Position numbers and translations under genes: made by a program
Part shown: positions 33,487 to 42,763 of the stretch, in pieces
Layout of the letters: every line of letters begins with the position of its first letter
How positions within the stretch are numbered: the stretch's first letter is position 1
Notes under the pieces: model-generated
Databases searched by the model: none
What the model was told of the DNA's origin: nothing
Seen by the model: only the letters and a program-made list of their open reading frames with translations
Assembly (NCBI GenBank): GCA_934322085.1
Contig: CAKRGF010000004.1
Location: forward strand, 1 to 64,000
Length of the DNA: 64,000 nt
From: an uncultured Eubacterium sp.
GTDB lineage: Bacteria > Bacillota > Clostridia > Lachnospirales > Lachnospiraceae
Reading direction: 5' to 3'

Positions 33487-34356
33487 ATGGTATTAAAAAG
33501 TAAAGTGCGGATTTCCTCAATTTTGTTTCGGTTTGTAGTAATACTGCTTACGGTGGCGGTTGCCTTTTTGGCAATTGGATTGATTGGTTATCTTTTGAAA
33601 AAGGGACTTCCCTATGTCAACCGTGCGTTTTTATTTACAGAGCCGGACATTTTGATGGATTCTTATGGAATCAAACCGATGATTATCAATACGATTTATA
33701 CGGTGGTACTAACATTGATTTTTTGTATCCCGTTAGGAATCGGTTCAGCAATCTATTTGGCGGAATATGCTAAACAGGGAAAAATTGTTTCAGGAATACG
33801 ATTTGCAATTGAAATCCTTGCGGGTATTCCCTCAATTGTTTACGGCTTATTTGGACTAAATTTTTTCGTTCGTAAAATGGCAATTGGAGATTATGCGGGT
33901 TCAATGTTAGCAGCATCTTTAACCCTTACGTTAATTGTCCTGCCGACGATGATTCGAACGACAGAGGAGTCATTATTAGCGGTCAGTCAAACGTACCGTG
34001 AGGCGGCGATTGCAACCGGCATGTCAAAGTTTTATATGATTCGCAAGATTATTCTTCCATGTGCAATATCGGGAATTGTCGTAGCGATAATATTGAGTAT
34101 TGGACGTATGGTAAGTGAATCGGCGGCTCTTTTATACACGGCAGGAATTGCACAGGATTTACCGTCATCTGTGATGTCACATGTGACGGAGCCGGGAGCA
34201 ACGATGACGGTTCAGCTTTATTTATATGCAACCGAAGGCGGTGCGCCGGAATGGGTGCCGTATGCGATGGCAGCAGTACTTATGGTATTTGTTTTGTTTA
34301 TTGAAATTTTGACCCATGTGATTGCGGCAGTATTCAAAAAGAGAAGGAAAGGATAA
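33487..34356 (+). CDS. pstA: phosphate ABC transporter permease PstA
   Basis: The 289-residue protein has six membrane helices, the PstA-type DSYGIKPMIINTIYTV segment near residue 58, and the cytoplasmic loop QTYREAAIATGMSKFYMIRKI that contacts PstB. AAAGGAGA precedes the ATG. It pairs with PstC to form the transmembrane channel. It is six bases before pstB, in one operon. Confidence 0.92.
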   Translation: MVLKSKVRISSILFRFVVILLTVAVAFLAIGLIGYLLKKGLPYVNRAFLFTEPDILMDSYGIKPMIINTIYTVVLTLIFCIPLGIGSAIYLAEYAKQGKIVSGIRFAIEILAGIPSIVYGLFGLNFFVRKMAIGDYAGSMLAASLTLTLIVLPTMIRTTEESLLAVSQTYREAAIATGMSKFYMIRKIILPCAISGIVVAIILSIGRMVSESAALLYTAGIAQDLPSSVMSHVTEPGATMTVQLYLYATEGGAPEWVPYAMAAVLMVFVLFIEILTHVIAAVFKKRRKG

Positions 34357-34362
34357 GAGAGT

Positions 34363-35115
34363 ATGAGTATTGTATCAACGATTGATTTAAATTTAAGTTA
34401 TGGAAAACACCATGTATTACATGATGTGACAATGGATATTGAAAAAAATGAAATTACGGCACTGATTGGACCGTCTGGCTGCGGAAAGTCTACTTTTTTG
34501 AAGACATTAAACAGGATGAATGATTTAGTTCCGGGTTGTAAAATAAGCGGTGAGGTACTGTTTGACGGAACGGATATTTACAGCCGTAAAGTAGACGCTG
34601 CCGCACTGCGAAAAAAAGTTGGTATGGTGTTTCAAAAAGCAAACCCGTTTCCGGCAAGCATTTATGATAATATTGCTTATGCGCCAAAATACCACGGAGT
34701 ACACGGACGAAAAAAACTGGATGAAATTGTAGAGACCAGTTTGAGAAAAGCCGCTCTCTGGGATGAGGTAAAAGACCGCTTGAAAAAGAGTGCCTTAGGA
34801 TTATCCGGCGGACAGCAGCAAAGACTTTGTATTGCACGTGCGATTGCATTGGAGCCGGAGATTATTCTGATGGATGAGGCAACCAGTGCACTCGATCCGA
34901 TTTCGACGCAGAAGACGGAAGAACTTATGGTAGAACTGAAAAAGAATTATACGGTAATTATTGTGACTCATAATATGCAGCAGGCTGCGCGTGTGGCAGA
35001 TAAAACAGCATTCTTTTTCATGGGTGATTTGATTGAGTATGGTAAGACAGAGCAGATTTTTGAAAATCCACAGAGGGAGAAAACAAAAGCATATGTCAGC
35101 GGACAGTTTGGTTGA
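34363..35115 (+). CDS. pstB: phosphate ABC transporter ATPase PstB
   Basis: The 250-residue protein has Walker [10 protein letters not shown] near residue 37, a Q-loop in [10 protein letters not shown] (the PstB-typical variant), signature [17 protein letters not shown] near 150 and Walker [13 protein letters not shown]. It powers phosphate import. In most genomes phoU follows pstB; here the next gene, after a 107-base gap, is an unrelated secreted protein. The operon as seen is phosphatase, yibE/F, pstS(broken), pstC, pstA, pstB. Confidence 0.94.
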   Translation: MSIVSTIDLNLSYGKHHVLHDVTMDIEKNEITALIGPSGCGKSTFLKTLNRMNDLVPGCKISGEVLFDGTDIYSRKVDAAALRKKVGMVFQKANPFPASIYDNIAYAPKYHGVHGRKKLDEIVETSLRKAALWDEVKDRLKKSALGLSGGQQQRLCIARAIALEPEIILMDEATSALDPISTQKTEELMVELKKNYTVIIVTHNMQQAARVADKTAFFFMGDLIEYGKTEQIFENPQREKTKAYVSGQFG

Positions 35116-35222
35116 TATTTTTTATAGAACAACATGTGTAAAAAAAATAAAATGGCTATTGCGCATAATAGGGATAATATGGTAAAATTAAATCACTAAA
35201 TTTTTTATGGGAGGTAAATATT

Positions 35223-35873
35223 ATGATGAAGATGAAAAAAAGGGTAGCTGTTGTTTTATTATTTGCGTTATGTCTGGCGCAGATTCCTGTTACTCCGAAG
35301 GCAAAAGCGAAAAAAGTCAAGTTGAATCTAACAAAGGTTTCTCTTTTGAAGGGGGCAGCAGTACAGCTAAAACTGTTAAACAAAAAAGCAGGGGCTGTAA
35401 AGTGGTATTCAAAAAATAAGAAAAAAGCAACGGTTACCAAAAAGGGAAAAGTGACCGCAAAGAAAACAGGCAGTGTAGTTGTTTATGCAAAATATAAGAA
35501 AAAACAATACAAATGTAAGGTGACAGTGAAAGCACCGGTGAAGGCAGCTAATCTGAAAGAAAACAATGTGGTATTTACGAAGACCGTCTATCAAAAAATA
35601 AGTAAAATTCAAAGACTTGTGGTGAATCAAGAGGTCATTTCGCCAAAGGGAATTTATGAAATTTATCAGTTGTTAGCGGCAATGGATATTCAGGAAATAA
35701 CAAATAGCAGTGAGATGTTTGCCGGTGGAATTTCACTTGTGCTGTATTTAAATGACGGAACAAAATCAGGGTTTACCATTGGAAAAAATCTTGTGATTGA
35801 TGGAAAACAATATAAGATTTCGGAAGATGTTTCGGAAAGACTTGGACAGTTGCTGAAGCAGTATAAAAGTTAA
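35223..35873 (+). CDS. secreted protein with BIG2-like Ig domain
   Basis: The 216-residue protein has a signal peptide (VAVVLLFALCLAQIPVTPKA), a BIG2-like Ig domain (about 32-105; VKWYSKNKKKATVTKKGKV), and a C-terminal domain of about 100 residues that I do not recognise (YQKISKIQRLVVNQEVIS, then FTIGKNLVIDGKQYKI). GGGAGGT lies 7 bases before ATG 35223. It has its own promoter candidate (TTGCGC, 18 bases, TAAAAT at 35183), and the segment after the -10 nearly matches that of the ATPase gene at 4238. It probably sits at the cell wall. The function is unknown. Confidence 0.7.
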   Translation: MMKMKKRVAVVLLFALCLAQIPVTPKAKAKKVKLNLTKVSLLKGAAVQLKLLNKKAGAVKWYSKNKKKATVTKKGKVTAKKTGSVVVYAKYKKKQYKCKVTVKAPVKAANLKENNVVFTKTVYQKISKIQRLVVNQEVISPKGIYEIYQLLAAMDIQEITNSSEMFAGGISLVLYLNDGTKSGFTIGKNLVIDGKQYKISEDVSERLGQLLKQYKS

Positions 35874-35891
35874 GTGTAAAGGAGAAACTAG

Positions 35892-36695
35892 ATGGGGAAA
35901 AGTGTAGAAGTACAGGGCACTGAAGTATCAATATTGACACGTGATAATAAAGATTATATATCCTTGACAGATATGGTAAAGGCCAAGGATGGGAATTTTT
36001 TTATTTCTGATTGGTTAAGAAATCGTAATACAGTAGAATTTTTGGGAATTTGGGAACAAATACATAATCCATGCTTTAATTATGGCGAATTTGCCATAAT
36101 TAGAAGTAATGCTGGTTTAAATAGTTATAAAATCAGCGTGAAAGAATGGACGGAGAAAACAAATGCTATTGGAATATTTGCGAAAGCAGGAAGATATGGT
36201 GGTACTTATGCGTATAAAGATATTGCATTTGAATTTGGTATGTGGATAAGTCCAGAATTTAAAATTTATTTAATAAAAGAATTTGAGAGGCTTAAAGAAA
36301 AAGAAAATGAGAAACTGGGGTGGAATGCAAAAAGAGAACTCGCAAAAGTAAATTATCATATTCATACGGATGCAATAAAAGAAAATCTTATTCCAAAGGA
36401 GTTAACAAGTAAGCAAGTATCAGTTATTTATGCTTCTGAGGCTGATGTGCTAAATGTTGCATTGTTTGGAATGACAGCAAAGCAGTGGAGGGATAATAAC
36501 CCTAATTTAAAAGGTAATATTAGGGATTATGCATCTATTAATGAATTGATTTGTTTGTCTAATATGGAAAATATTAATGCGGTGCTGATAGAAGATAAGG
36601 TCCCACAAAACCAAAGATTAATGAAGCTAAATAAGATAGCAATACATCAAATGACAGTATTAGGAGAAAAACAAGATTACAAATATATTAATTAA
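35892..36695 (+). CDS. KilA-N domain protein
   Basis: The 267-residue protein has an N-terminal KilA-N domain (about 1-130; YISLTDMVKAKDG, WLRNRNTVEFLGIWEQIHNP, GRYGGTYAYKDIAFEFGMWI), a DNA-binding module typical of phages and large DNA viruses. The C-terminal half (LIPKELTSKQVSVIYASEADVLNVALFG) is a conserved companion region. It is more A+T-rich than its neighbours, which fits transfer from a prophage or mobile element. No integrase or phage genes are adjacent. AAAGGAGAAACTAG precedes the ATG. Confidence 0.85.
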   Translation: MGKSVEVQGTEVSILTRDNKDYISLTDMVKAKDGNFFISDWLRNRNTVEFLGIWEQIHNPCFNYGEFAIIRSNAGLNSYKISVKEWTEKTNAIGIFAKAGRYGGTYAYKDIAFEFGMWISPEFKIYLIKEFERLKEKENEKLGWNAKRELAKVNYHIHTDAIKENLIPKELTSKQVSVIYASEADVLNVALFGMTAKQWRDNNPNLKGNIRDYASINELICLSNMENINAVLIEDKVPQNQRLMKLNKIAIHQMTVLGEKQDYKYIN

Positions 36696-36715
36696 ATGAA
36701 CTGGAGGATTTTATT

Positions 36716-37018
36716 ATGGTAAAACACATTATTTTATGGACCTTGAAAGAAGAACTTTCAGGAGAGGAAAAGGAGACAATTAAGCAGGGAATTAAGGAAG
36801 GCTTAGAGGGACTTTCAGGACAGATACCGGGTCTTTTGGAGATTTCTGTTCGTACGGATTGTCTGCCAAGCTCTACGGTAGATGTTATGCTGGATTCAAC
36901 TTTTGAAAGTGCAAAAGCGTTGAAAAATTACAGCACGCATCCAAAACATGTAGCAGTAGCGGATGGTAAGGTAAGACCATATACGGCGAACAGAGCGTGC
37001 ATGGATTTTGAAGTGTAG
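36716..37018 (+). CDS. Dabb-family (stress-responsive alpha/beta barrel) protein
   Basis: The 100-residue protein begins MVKHIILWTLKEELS and ends in the Dabb pattern with PGLLEISVRTD and YSTHPKHVAVADG. Dabb domains form dimeric ferredoxin-like barrels; some are enzymes and most have no known substrate. CTGGAGG precedes the ATG. It is followed by two gene fragments, so this small gene is probably intact but isolated. Confidence 0.85.
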   Translation: MVKHIILWTLKEELSGEEKETIKQGIKEGLEGLSGQIPGLLEISVRTDCLPSSTVDVMLDSTFESAKALKNYSTHPKHVAVADGKVRPYTANRACMDFEV

Positions 37019-37034
37019 AAGATTTTTCCCATTC

Positions 37035-37166
37035 ATGTTTGGAATTTATCCGTATTCTGTTGTTACAGATAAGCAGAAAAAAGCAATGGAAACGGCAAAG
37101 GTAAATTGTCTGACACATACTGTCTATGAATTGACGTATGCGATGGCAAAAAGATTGTTACAATAG
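37035..37166 (+). pseudogene. 43-residue fragment of unknown protein
   Basis: The frame encodes MFGIYPYSVVTDKQKKAMET, followed by AKVNCLTHTVYELTYAMAKR and LLQ, and ends at TAG 37164-37166. It looks like the C-terminus of a larger enzyme but I cannot name it. There is no RBS. It lies between the Dabb gene and the headless DXS-like gene and is probably debris of the same deletion. Confidence 0.35.
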
Positions 37167-37180
37167 TATAAAAACAGGCG

Positions 37181-37942
37181 GTGGCAATGTGTTCCGGAAT
37201 CGCAAAAAATGGCGGAAAACCAATTTTTGGTACCAATGCAACCTTTATCCAGAGAACGTATGACCAGTTTTCACAGGATGTATGTATCAATCAAAGTCCG
37301 GTCACGACGATTTTGAATTATTCGTCAATCCTTGGTTTGAATGATGTGACACACCTTGGGTTTTATACGATTTCGATGCTGAGTAATATTCCAAATCTTG
37401 TGTATCTGGCACCGACGTGTAAAGAAGAATATCTAGCTATGCTTGACTGGAGTGTGGACCAAGACAAGTATCCGGTTGTTATCAGTATGCCGGGAAATGG
37501 TGTTCATCCGGCTAAATATCCGGTGGCTTCATCCTATGATTCATTGAATGAGTATCAGGTATGTGAAAAAGGAGAAGAAGTTGCGGTTCTTGCTTTGGGT
37601 GATTTCTTTCAGCTGGGTGAAGAAGCTGCACGAAGTATTGAAAAAGAAACCGGCAAAAAAGTTACACTGATTAATCCACGTTTTGCATCTGGCCTGGATG
37701 AAAAACTGCTCTCGGATTTGAAAAAAAATCACCGTGTAGTTGTGACATTGGAAGACGGTATATTGGAGGGCGGCTTTGGACATAAAGTTGCCGGTTATTA
37801 TAGCACTTCCGATATGAAAGTATTGAATTTTGGCTTGAAAAAAGAGTTCTACGACCGTTACGATGCAGAACAGCTTTTGGAAGAAAATCATTTAACCAAA
37901 GAGCTGATTATGAAAGATGTTATGAAACTATTACATGCATAA
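37181..37942 (+). pseudogene. DXS/transketolase-like protein, C-terminal part
   Basis: The 253-residue product starts inside the pyrimidine-binding domain of a 1-deoxyxylulose-5-phosphate synthase-like transketolase: MCSGIAKNGGKPIFGTNATF, FSQDVCINQSPVTTILNYSS, then the transketolase C-terminal domain (VAVLALGDFFQLGEEAA, LEDGILEGGFGHK). The N-terminal thiamine-diphosphate pyrophosphate domain (about 250-300 residues) is absent. The GTG at 37181 has no ribosome site. Such proteins work as one chain, so this copy is presumably inactive. A main dxs should exist elsewhere. Confidence 0.7.
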
Positions 37943-38046
37943 AATGCTAGATGTATCAATTGTTTGTCCGCATAATGCAGTGATTTTGAATATGCTATGT
38001 TGTATAATATGGATATATTCAAAACATTATATGGAGGAGGATAACT

Positions 38047-41000
38047 ATGACAAAGACTAGGAAAAAAACATTAGCCGTATTGATGGCACTTTCCGTTGTG
38101 ATTCCGGGAGGTGTTGCACCTACATCAGAAGCAGCGGCTAAAAAAGTTAAATTAAGCAAGACAAAGGTCAGCATACAAGTTGGCAAAACGAAAAAGATTT
38201 CAATCAAAAACGCAAAAAAAGGTGCCAAAGTAACATGGAAGACATCAAATAAGAAAGTGGTTAAGATTGTAAAATCAAAGAAAAAGGGAAAAAAGGCGTA
38301 TGCTGTAATTAAGGGTGCAAAAAAAGGTGCCGCTACGTTGCGCGCCATTTATAAGGTTGGGAAGAAAAAGAAAACGATGAAATGTAAAGTGAAAGTTACG
38401 AAAAATACGGCAAATAAAATTGCAACCAAGCAGCCGACTGCTCCAACTAAGAAACCGGGTTCTCCTTCCGGTCAGCCAACTGCAGTGCCGACGCAAAGTG
38501 TCGTAAGCGCAACACCTGCAGTAGAGAGTAAGAACAACTACAGTTTCTTTGATGACTATACGTTAGGCTATGATAAAGATAATAAGAAAATTGTTGCTTA
38601 TAAAGATGGAAAGCAGATGTCATTAGAAGAAGCAGGAGCCAAAGTGTATAACAATTATGGAGATAATATTTTTGCAAGCCAAATTGCAGATAATAAATGG
38701 AATGCAGATAGTATTAAATTGACTGCACCTTTACAATATACAACAGAAGACGGTAAGGTACATGATATTAACAGCATGCTTACCAATTATGACTTTATTG
38801 CTGATCCGACTGCATTAGATAATTCGGATAACGATGGAAAACTTTATGTATACGGAACAAATGAAGGATTTGATTATGCGGACGGTAAATTGGCTGCAAA
38901 TTCTTATTCTAATAATTCACTCAGTATCCTTTCTACTTCTGACATGGTGAACTGGACCGATGAAGGGACGATGGATAATACAAATTTGAATAATTTGCCA
39001 AGTACAGCTTCTGCTAAGAAAAAGGAAAAGAATGGCTGGACAACAAAGGCATGGGCTCCATCAGCTCTCAAAATCGATGGCGATGGAGATGGTGAGGATG
39101 AATATTATATCTTTTATACCGATGGCGGAGGAATAGGATATGTTCGTGGTGATTCACCGGTTGGTCCATGGCATGATGATTTAGGACAGAAAATGTTTAC
39201 CTCAAAGTCAGAAGGATGCGAGGGAGTAAAATGGTGTTTTGACCCGGCAGTTCTTGCAGATGACAAGGGGAATGCATATATTTATTTTGGTGGTGGAAAT
39301 GACGAAGAAAAATATGTTCAGACCGGTCGTGTGTGCAAATTAAAATTTGAAAAAGGCACAGGAATTGTTTCTCCGGATGGTATACCAAAGACCTTGGATA
39401 CATTCTGCTTCTTTGAAGATGGAGAAATTAACCAGATTGACGGTAAATACATTTATTCCTACTGTACGAACTGGGATGTAAAAGAAGATACGCCATATGT
39501 TGGAGCCGTTCAGATTGCGGCATACGTATCTTCGGATCCTATGAATATCTGCTTTTTCCCAGATAAAATTGGAAAAACCAAGTTTACGGATGAAGAAAAT
39601 GTAGAACATAATTATCTTGGTACTATTTTAGATAATCCAAGTAAATTGTATGGTGAGACTTATAACAATCATCATCATATGCAGAATTTCAAAGGACATA
39701 ATTACATCTTTTATCATTCAACTGTGCTTAGCAATACATTATATCGTGATAGCAAACAATATCGAAATTTACATGTAAATGAAATTGATATTGATACAAA
39801 GAATGATAAGATTACGATTGAGCCTTCCTATGAGGGTGCAAAACAGATTGAAAATGTGAATCCATATAAGAATGCGGATGGCACGGTTAAATATATTAAT
39901 GCAACAACAAGTGCTAAGAGTGCAGGAGTGAAATCTTTGCGAGATGATCGTACTGTTGTAAAATCATATAATGGATCACCGATGGTACTAGATCAGATTG
40001 ATACCGGTGACTGGACTAAGATTAGTGGCGTTGATTTTGGAACCAATGGATTGAAAACAATTAGCGCAGAAATTGCAGCAACATCAGGAGAAGGTCAGAT
40101 TGAGGTATATTTGGATGCTCCTACAGCTGCAAAAAACAGAATTGCAACCATTACATTGGGAGATACCAAGGGCTTGTATGCATTCAGCACGGCAAATGTT
40201 GATCGTGAAGTGAAAGGTGTTCATGATGTGTATTTTGTGTTCCGAGGAACAGGCTATAATGTGGCTTCCTGGGCATTTTCAGAAAAAACAAATCCAGAAC
40301 TTCCGGACCTTTCTGCAAGACCAACGGTAGAACCAGTTCCAACAATGAATCCAAATGTAAAAGTAGGATGGAATGCGGATAAAACGGAATACGCTGTTCC
40401 GATTACAGAGGAAAATATTGTTGCAGAAGGCGGTGCAGTAGCAGAAGTAGACCAATATAATGGAACAGCTTCTCTGGTATATAATGGTCAGTATCCGGGT
40501 GTTTGGGTAAACTTGCCGGCAGAAATTACGGATAATCAATTCCAGACAGTAGAGATAACCTATGAGAATCAGGCCACAGATGCTGATTTTGGTGCAGCGA
40601 TTCGATATGCAACATCGAAAGGTGATGAGGGAGTCATATGGCCGGGTTCAAGTCCATTTGCATCAGGTGAGACAACAAAGACAATTGAATTAGATTTCAC
40701 AAAGAAATTTGCAAAAATAAAGATTTTTGCAGCTTCGAATTTAAAAGATGCCAAATTAATTATTAAGTCGGTTGTGTTAAAACGCGAGGCAGGAGCAACT
40801 GCACCGACAGCGACACCAAAACCGTCAGCGCTTCCTACCACAGCACCAATTGAGGTAACTTACGGTTGGAATGCGGATAAAACAGAATATACGCTTCCAT
40901 TAACGGAAGAAACCGTTGGAAAGGGAAATGGCACGGAGGTGTCTGTAGATACAAATGCTAAGACGGCTACCATAACATATGATGGTGAATATCCGGATGC

Positions 41001-41289
41001 ATTCCTGAATATGCCAGGGGATTTGTCCGATACGAAGTTTTCATCAATCATTATTAAATACGATCGTCTGACCGATCAGGACAAATTTGGTTACGCGTCT
41101 CGTTACACAGATAACAAGTCAACGGATGTAAATATTAAATGGGCAACTGTGAGTGAAGCATTTGCACCGGATGCTCACGAGGTGGAGATACCGTTAGACA
41201 AGACAAAAGATTTATATCAATTTAAAATATTTGGAAATGCATGTGATAGTGCTGGATTTATCATTAAAGCAGTGATACTAAAAAAATAG
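38047..41289 (+). CDS. secreted multi-modular GH43 glycoside hydrolase
   Basis: The 1080-residue protein has a signal peptide, a BIG2 Ig domain (about 30-125), a Pro/Thr-rich linker (about 130-165), and a GH43 five-bladed propeller (about 195-620). Motifs seen are DPTALDNSDNDGKLYVYGTN (catalytic base region), WAPSALKIDG, CFDPAVLADDKGNAYIYFGG and DGEINQIDGKYIYSYC (acid region). A CBM6-like module (about 640-765) and two related C-terminal modules beginning WNADKTEY (about 790-925 and 955-1080) follow, separated by a TPKPSALPTTAP linker. It likely removes arabinose or xylose from plant arabinoxylan. GGAGGAGG precedes the ATG. Confidence 0.85.
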   Translation: MTKTRKKTLAVLMALSVVIPGGVAPTSEAAAKKVKLSKTKVSIQVGKTKKISIKNAKKGAKVTWKTSNKKVVKIVKSKKKGKKAYAVIKGAKKGAATLRAIYKVGKKKKTMKCKVKVTKNTANKIATKQPTAPTKKPGSPSGQPTAVPTQSVVSATPAVESKNNYSFFDDYTLGYDKDNKKIVAYKDGKQMSLEEAGAKVYNNYGDNIFASQIADNKWNADSIKLTAPLQYTTEDGKVHDINSMLTNYDFIADPTALDNSDNDGKLYVYGTNEGFDYADGKLAANSYSNNSLSILSTSDMVNWTDEGTMDNTNLNNLPSTASAKKKEKNGWTTKAWAPSALKIDGDGDGEDEYYIFYTDGGGIGYVRGDSPVGPWHDDLGQKMFTSKSEGCEGVKWCFDPAVLADDKGNAYIYFGGGNDEEKYVQTGRVCKLKFEKGTGIVSPDGIPKTLDTFCFFEDGEINQIDGKYIYSYCTNWDVKEDTPYVGAVQIAAYVSSDPMNICFFPDKIGKTKFTDEENVEHNYLGTILDNPSKLYGETYNNHHHMQNFKGHNYIFYHSTVLSNTLYRDSKQYRNLHVNEIDIDTKNDKITIEPSYEGAKQIENVNPYKNADGTVKYINATTSAKSAGVKSLRDDRTVVKSYNGSPMVLDQIDTGDWTKISGVDFGTNGLKTISAEIAATSGEGQIEVYLDAPTAAKNRIATITLGDTKGLYAFSTANVDREVKGVHDVYFVFRGTGYNVASWAFSEKTNPELPDLSARPTVEPVPTMNPNVKVGWNADKTEYAVPITEENIVAEGGAVAEVDQYNGTASLVYNGQYPGVWVNLPAEITDNQFQTVEITYENQATDADFGAAIRYATSKGDEGVIWPGSSPFASGETTKTIELDFTKKFAKIKIFAASNLKDAKLIIKSVVLKREAGATAPTATPKPSALPTTAPIEVTYGWNADKTEYTLPLTEETVGKGNGTEVSVDTNAKTATITYDGEYPDAFLNMPGDLSDTKFSSIIIKYDRLTDQDKFGYASRYTDNKSTDVNIKWATVSEAFAPDAHEVEIPLDKTKDLYQFKIFGNACDSAGFIIKAVILKK

Positions 41290-41308
41290 CTTGATTTGAT
41301 TCCAAATG

Positions 41309-41358
41309 AAGAAGGATTTTGACAAACTTTTGAAAGAATGTCAAAATCCTTCTTTTCT
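41309..41358 (+). terminator. strong intrinsic terminator of GH43 gene
   Basis: AAGAAGGATTTTGACA (41309-41324) and TGTCAAAATCCTTCTT (41339-41354) form a perfect 16-base stem with a 14-base loop, followed by TTC TATTTG. Confidence 0.85.
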
Positions 41359-41446
41359 ATTTGATAAGAAAAAATTGAAATTTGCAATTTAATGCGGAGT
41401 ATGGTAGCATTTTCCTTACAATTTATCTCACAAAGGAGAATGGTAT

Positions 41447-42280
41447 ATGATTCGCTTGATTGCTTTTGATATGGATGGAACGGTTTTAAATGATGAGAAA
41501 AAGATTTTAAAAGAAACAAAAGAAGCGCTTGAACAGGCGGCCTGCGCCGGTATTGAAATTGTGCCTGCGACCGGGCGGCCATTTTGTGGTATTTCGGATG
41601 AAATATATCATTTAGAGGGGGTACGATATGTTCTGACGACAAATGGTGCCGGCATTTACGAAAGGGATTCTAAAACCTGTCTTTATGAGGATGCAATTCC
41701 GTTATCTGCCTATCTGCCAATGCTTGCCGAAGTGGAGGCATATGATGTGATGGCAGATACCTTTTTAAAGGGCGGTGCGCTTATGACAAAGAGAAAACGT
41801 GACCTTTTGCCAAAGATGCGGTTGTCGAAAGAAATCCGTGATTATATTTTGTCTTCACGGCAGGTGGTAGAAAGCCAGGTGGACTACTTGCGTGAGCGAG
41901 GCGAAGATGTTGAGAAACTGACAATTAACTTTGCTTATGATGAGGACGGTCACCGCATTGATTACGATGCGGTCTGGGAGGTTCTTAAAAAATATCCGGA
42001 TGTGAATGCAGTTTCCGGTGGCATGAAAAATATTGAGGTTACCAAAAAGGGCGTTTCGAAAGCGAGCGGACTTCTGTATCTTGGGAAAAAACTTGGAATT
42101 AATCCAGAAGAAATGATGGTGTTTGGTGATAGCGGCAATGATTTGGACATGATAAAAATGGCAGGAATCGGTGTCGCCATGGCAAATGCAGAGCCGGAGG
42201 TTTTGGCAGCCGCAGATTTTGTCACAAAGAGTAATAATGAAAATGGGGTAGGGGGATTTTTAGTTTCCGTAATTCAGTAG
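41447..42280 (+). CDS. Cof-type HAD phosphatase
   Basis: The 277-residue protein has motif I FDMDGTVLND near residue 6, motif II VPATGRP near 39, a large C2B cap (about 85-190), the lysine in VTKKGVSKASGL and motif IV FGDSGNDLDMI near 225. Cof-type enzymes hydrolyse sugar phosphates and flavin mononucleotide; the substrate here is open. AAAGGAG precedes the ATG. The last six codons and the stop (42260-42280, FLVSVIQ) are provided by hairpin element D, so the natural C-terminus was replaced or extended when the element arrived. Confidence 0.85.
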   Translation: MIRLIAFDMDGTVLNDEKKILKETKEALEQAACAGIEIVPATGRPFCGISDEIYHLEGVRYVLTTNGAGIYERDSKTCLYEDAIPLSAYLPMLAEVEAYDVMADTFLKGGALMTKRKRDLLPKMRLSKEIRDYILSSRQVVESQVDYLRERGEDVEKLTINFAYDEDGHRIDYDAVWEVLKKYPDVNAVSGGMKNIEVTKKGVSKASGLLYLGKKLGINPEEMMVFGDSGNDLDMIKMAGIGVAMANAEPEVLAAADFVTKSNNENGVGGFLVSVIQ

Positions 42281-42466
42281 AAAAACTTTGCGTCTCGTGG
42301 TTCTACGTTCCACTCCGGTCCGCGCAGGTCAGAGGTTCCCCGAACCTCTTGCGCCGCTCTCGCTCGTTGAGTACGTAGCGGTATGGGCACTGAAACTACC
42401 AGTGCCACAAACCGACGTACTCAAAACCCACTCGTCACAAAGTTTTTTTACTGAATTACTGGAATC
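42261..42466 (+). repeat. long hairpin element, copy D (end1 to end2)
   Basis: The left end TAGTTTCCGTAATTCAGTAG is end1 and the right end ACTGAATTACTGGAATC is end2. The arms AGTAGAAAAACTTTG and CAAAGTTTTTTTACT pair, and the tip GTACGTAGCGGTATGGGCAC is that of B. It is about 50 bases longer than B because of an extra segment (about 42301-42358) holding its own hairpin AGAGGTT-CCCCG-AACCTCT. Its left 20 bases encode the end of the HAD gene. Confidence 0.8.
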
Positions 42467-42567
42467 TAATAAAATTAGAAAAGAATATTTTATTTGTGGT
42501 ATATGAATCATTCAAAACTAAGTTTTTTAATAACTAACACTTCATGGCGTGTTGCTGAGGCTTTTCA
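42467..42567. other. 101-base spacer between elements D and E
   Basis: The A+T-rich segment has no ORF of note. Its sequence differs from the B-C spacer. Nothing else is recognised here. Confidence 0.5.
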
Positions 42568-42724
42568 GGATTCTAGTAATTTGTGTTCCGATTGTTTGGT
42601 TTTTGTGTGCTACTAATACGCGGGTATCTGGCAGGTGTTTTCTACCTGCCGATACCCCTGCGTATTTGTTAAGCGAAAGCGGCACACAAAGGGCAACCAA
42701 GCCAAACACAAATTACGGAAATTG
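42568..42724 (-). repeat. long hairpin element, copy E (inverted)
   Basis: The left end GGATTCTAGTAATTTGTG is end2 and the right end CACAAATTACGGAAATTG is end1, so E faces D. The tip GTATCTGGCAGGT pairs with ACCTGCCGATAC and is like that of copy A, not D. The right arm GCGTATTTGTTAAGCGAAAG is shared with A. It ends 39 bases before the antiporter ATG. Confidence 0.8.
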
Positions 42725-42763
42725 AAAAAAACAGAGAACAAACCTAATCAAGGAGGAAAAAAT

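Noticed and set aside
35115..35222. phoU after pstB
   Set aside because: The next gene is a secreted BIG2 protein and no PhoU-like helix pattern is found in any frame here.
42288..42506. Open frame inside hairpin element D
   Set aside because: It is translated palindrome sequence without ribosome site, and its text follows the stem arms.
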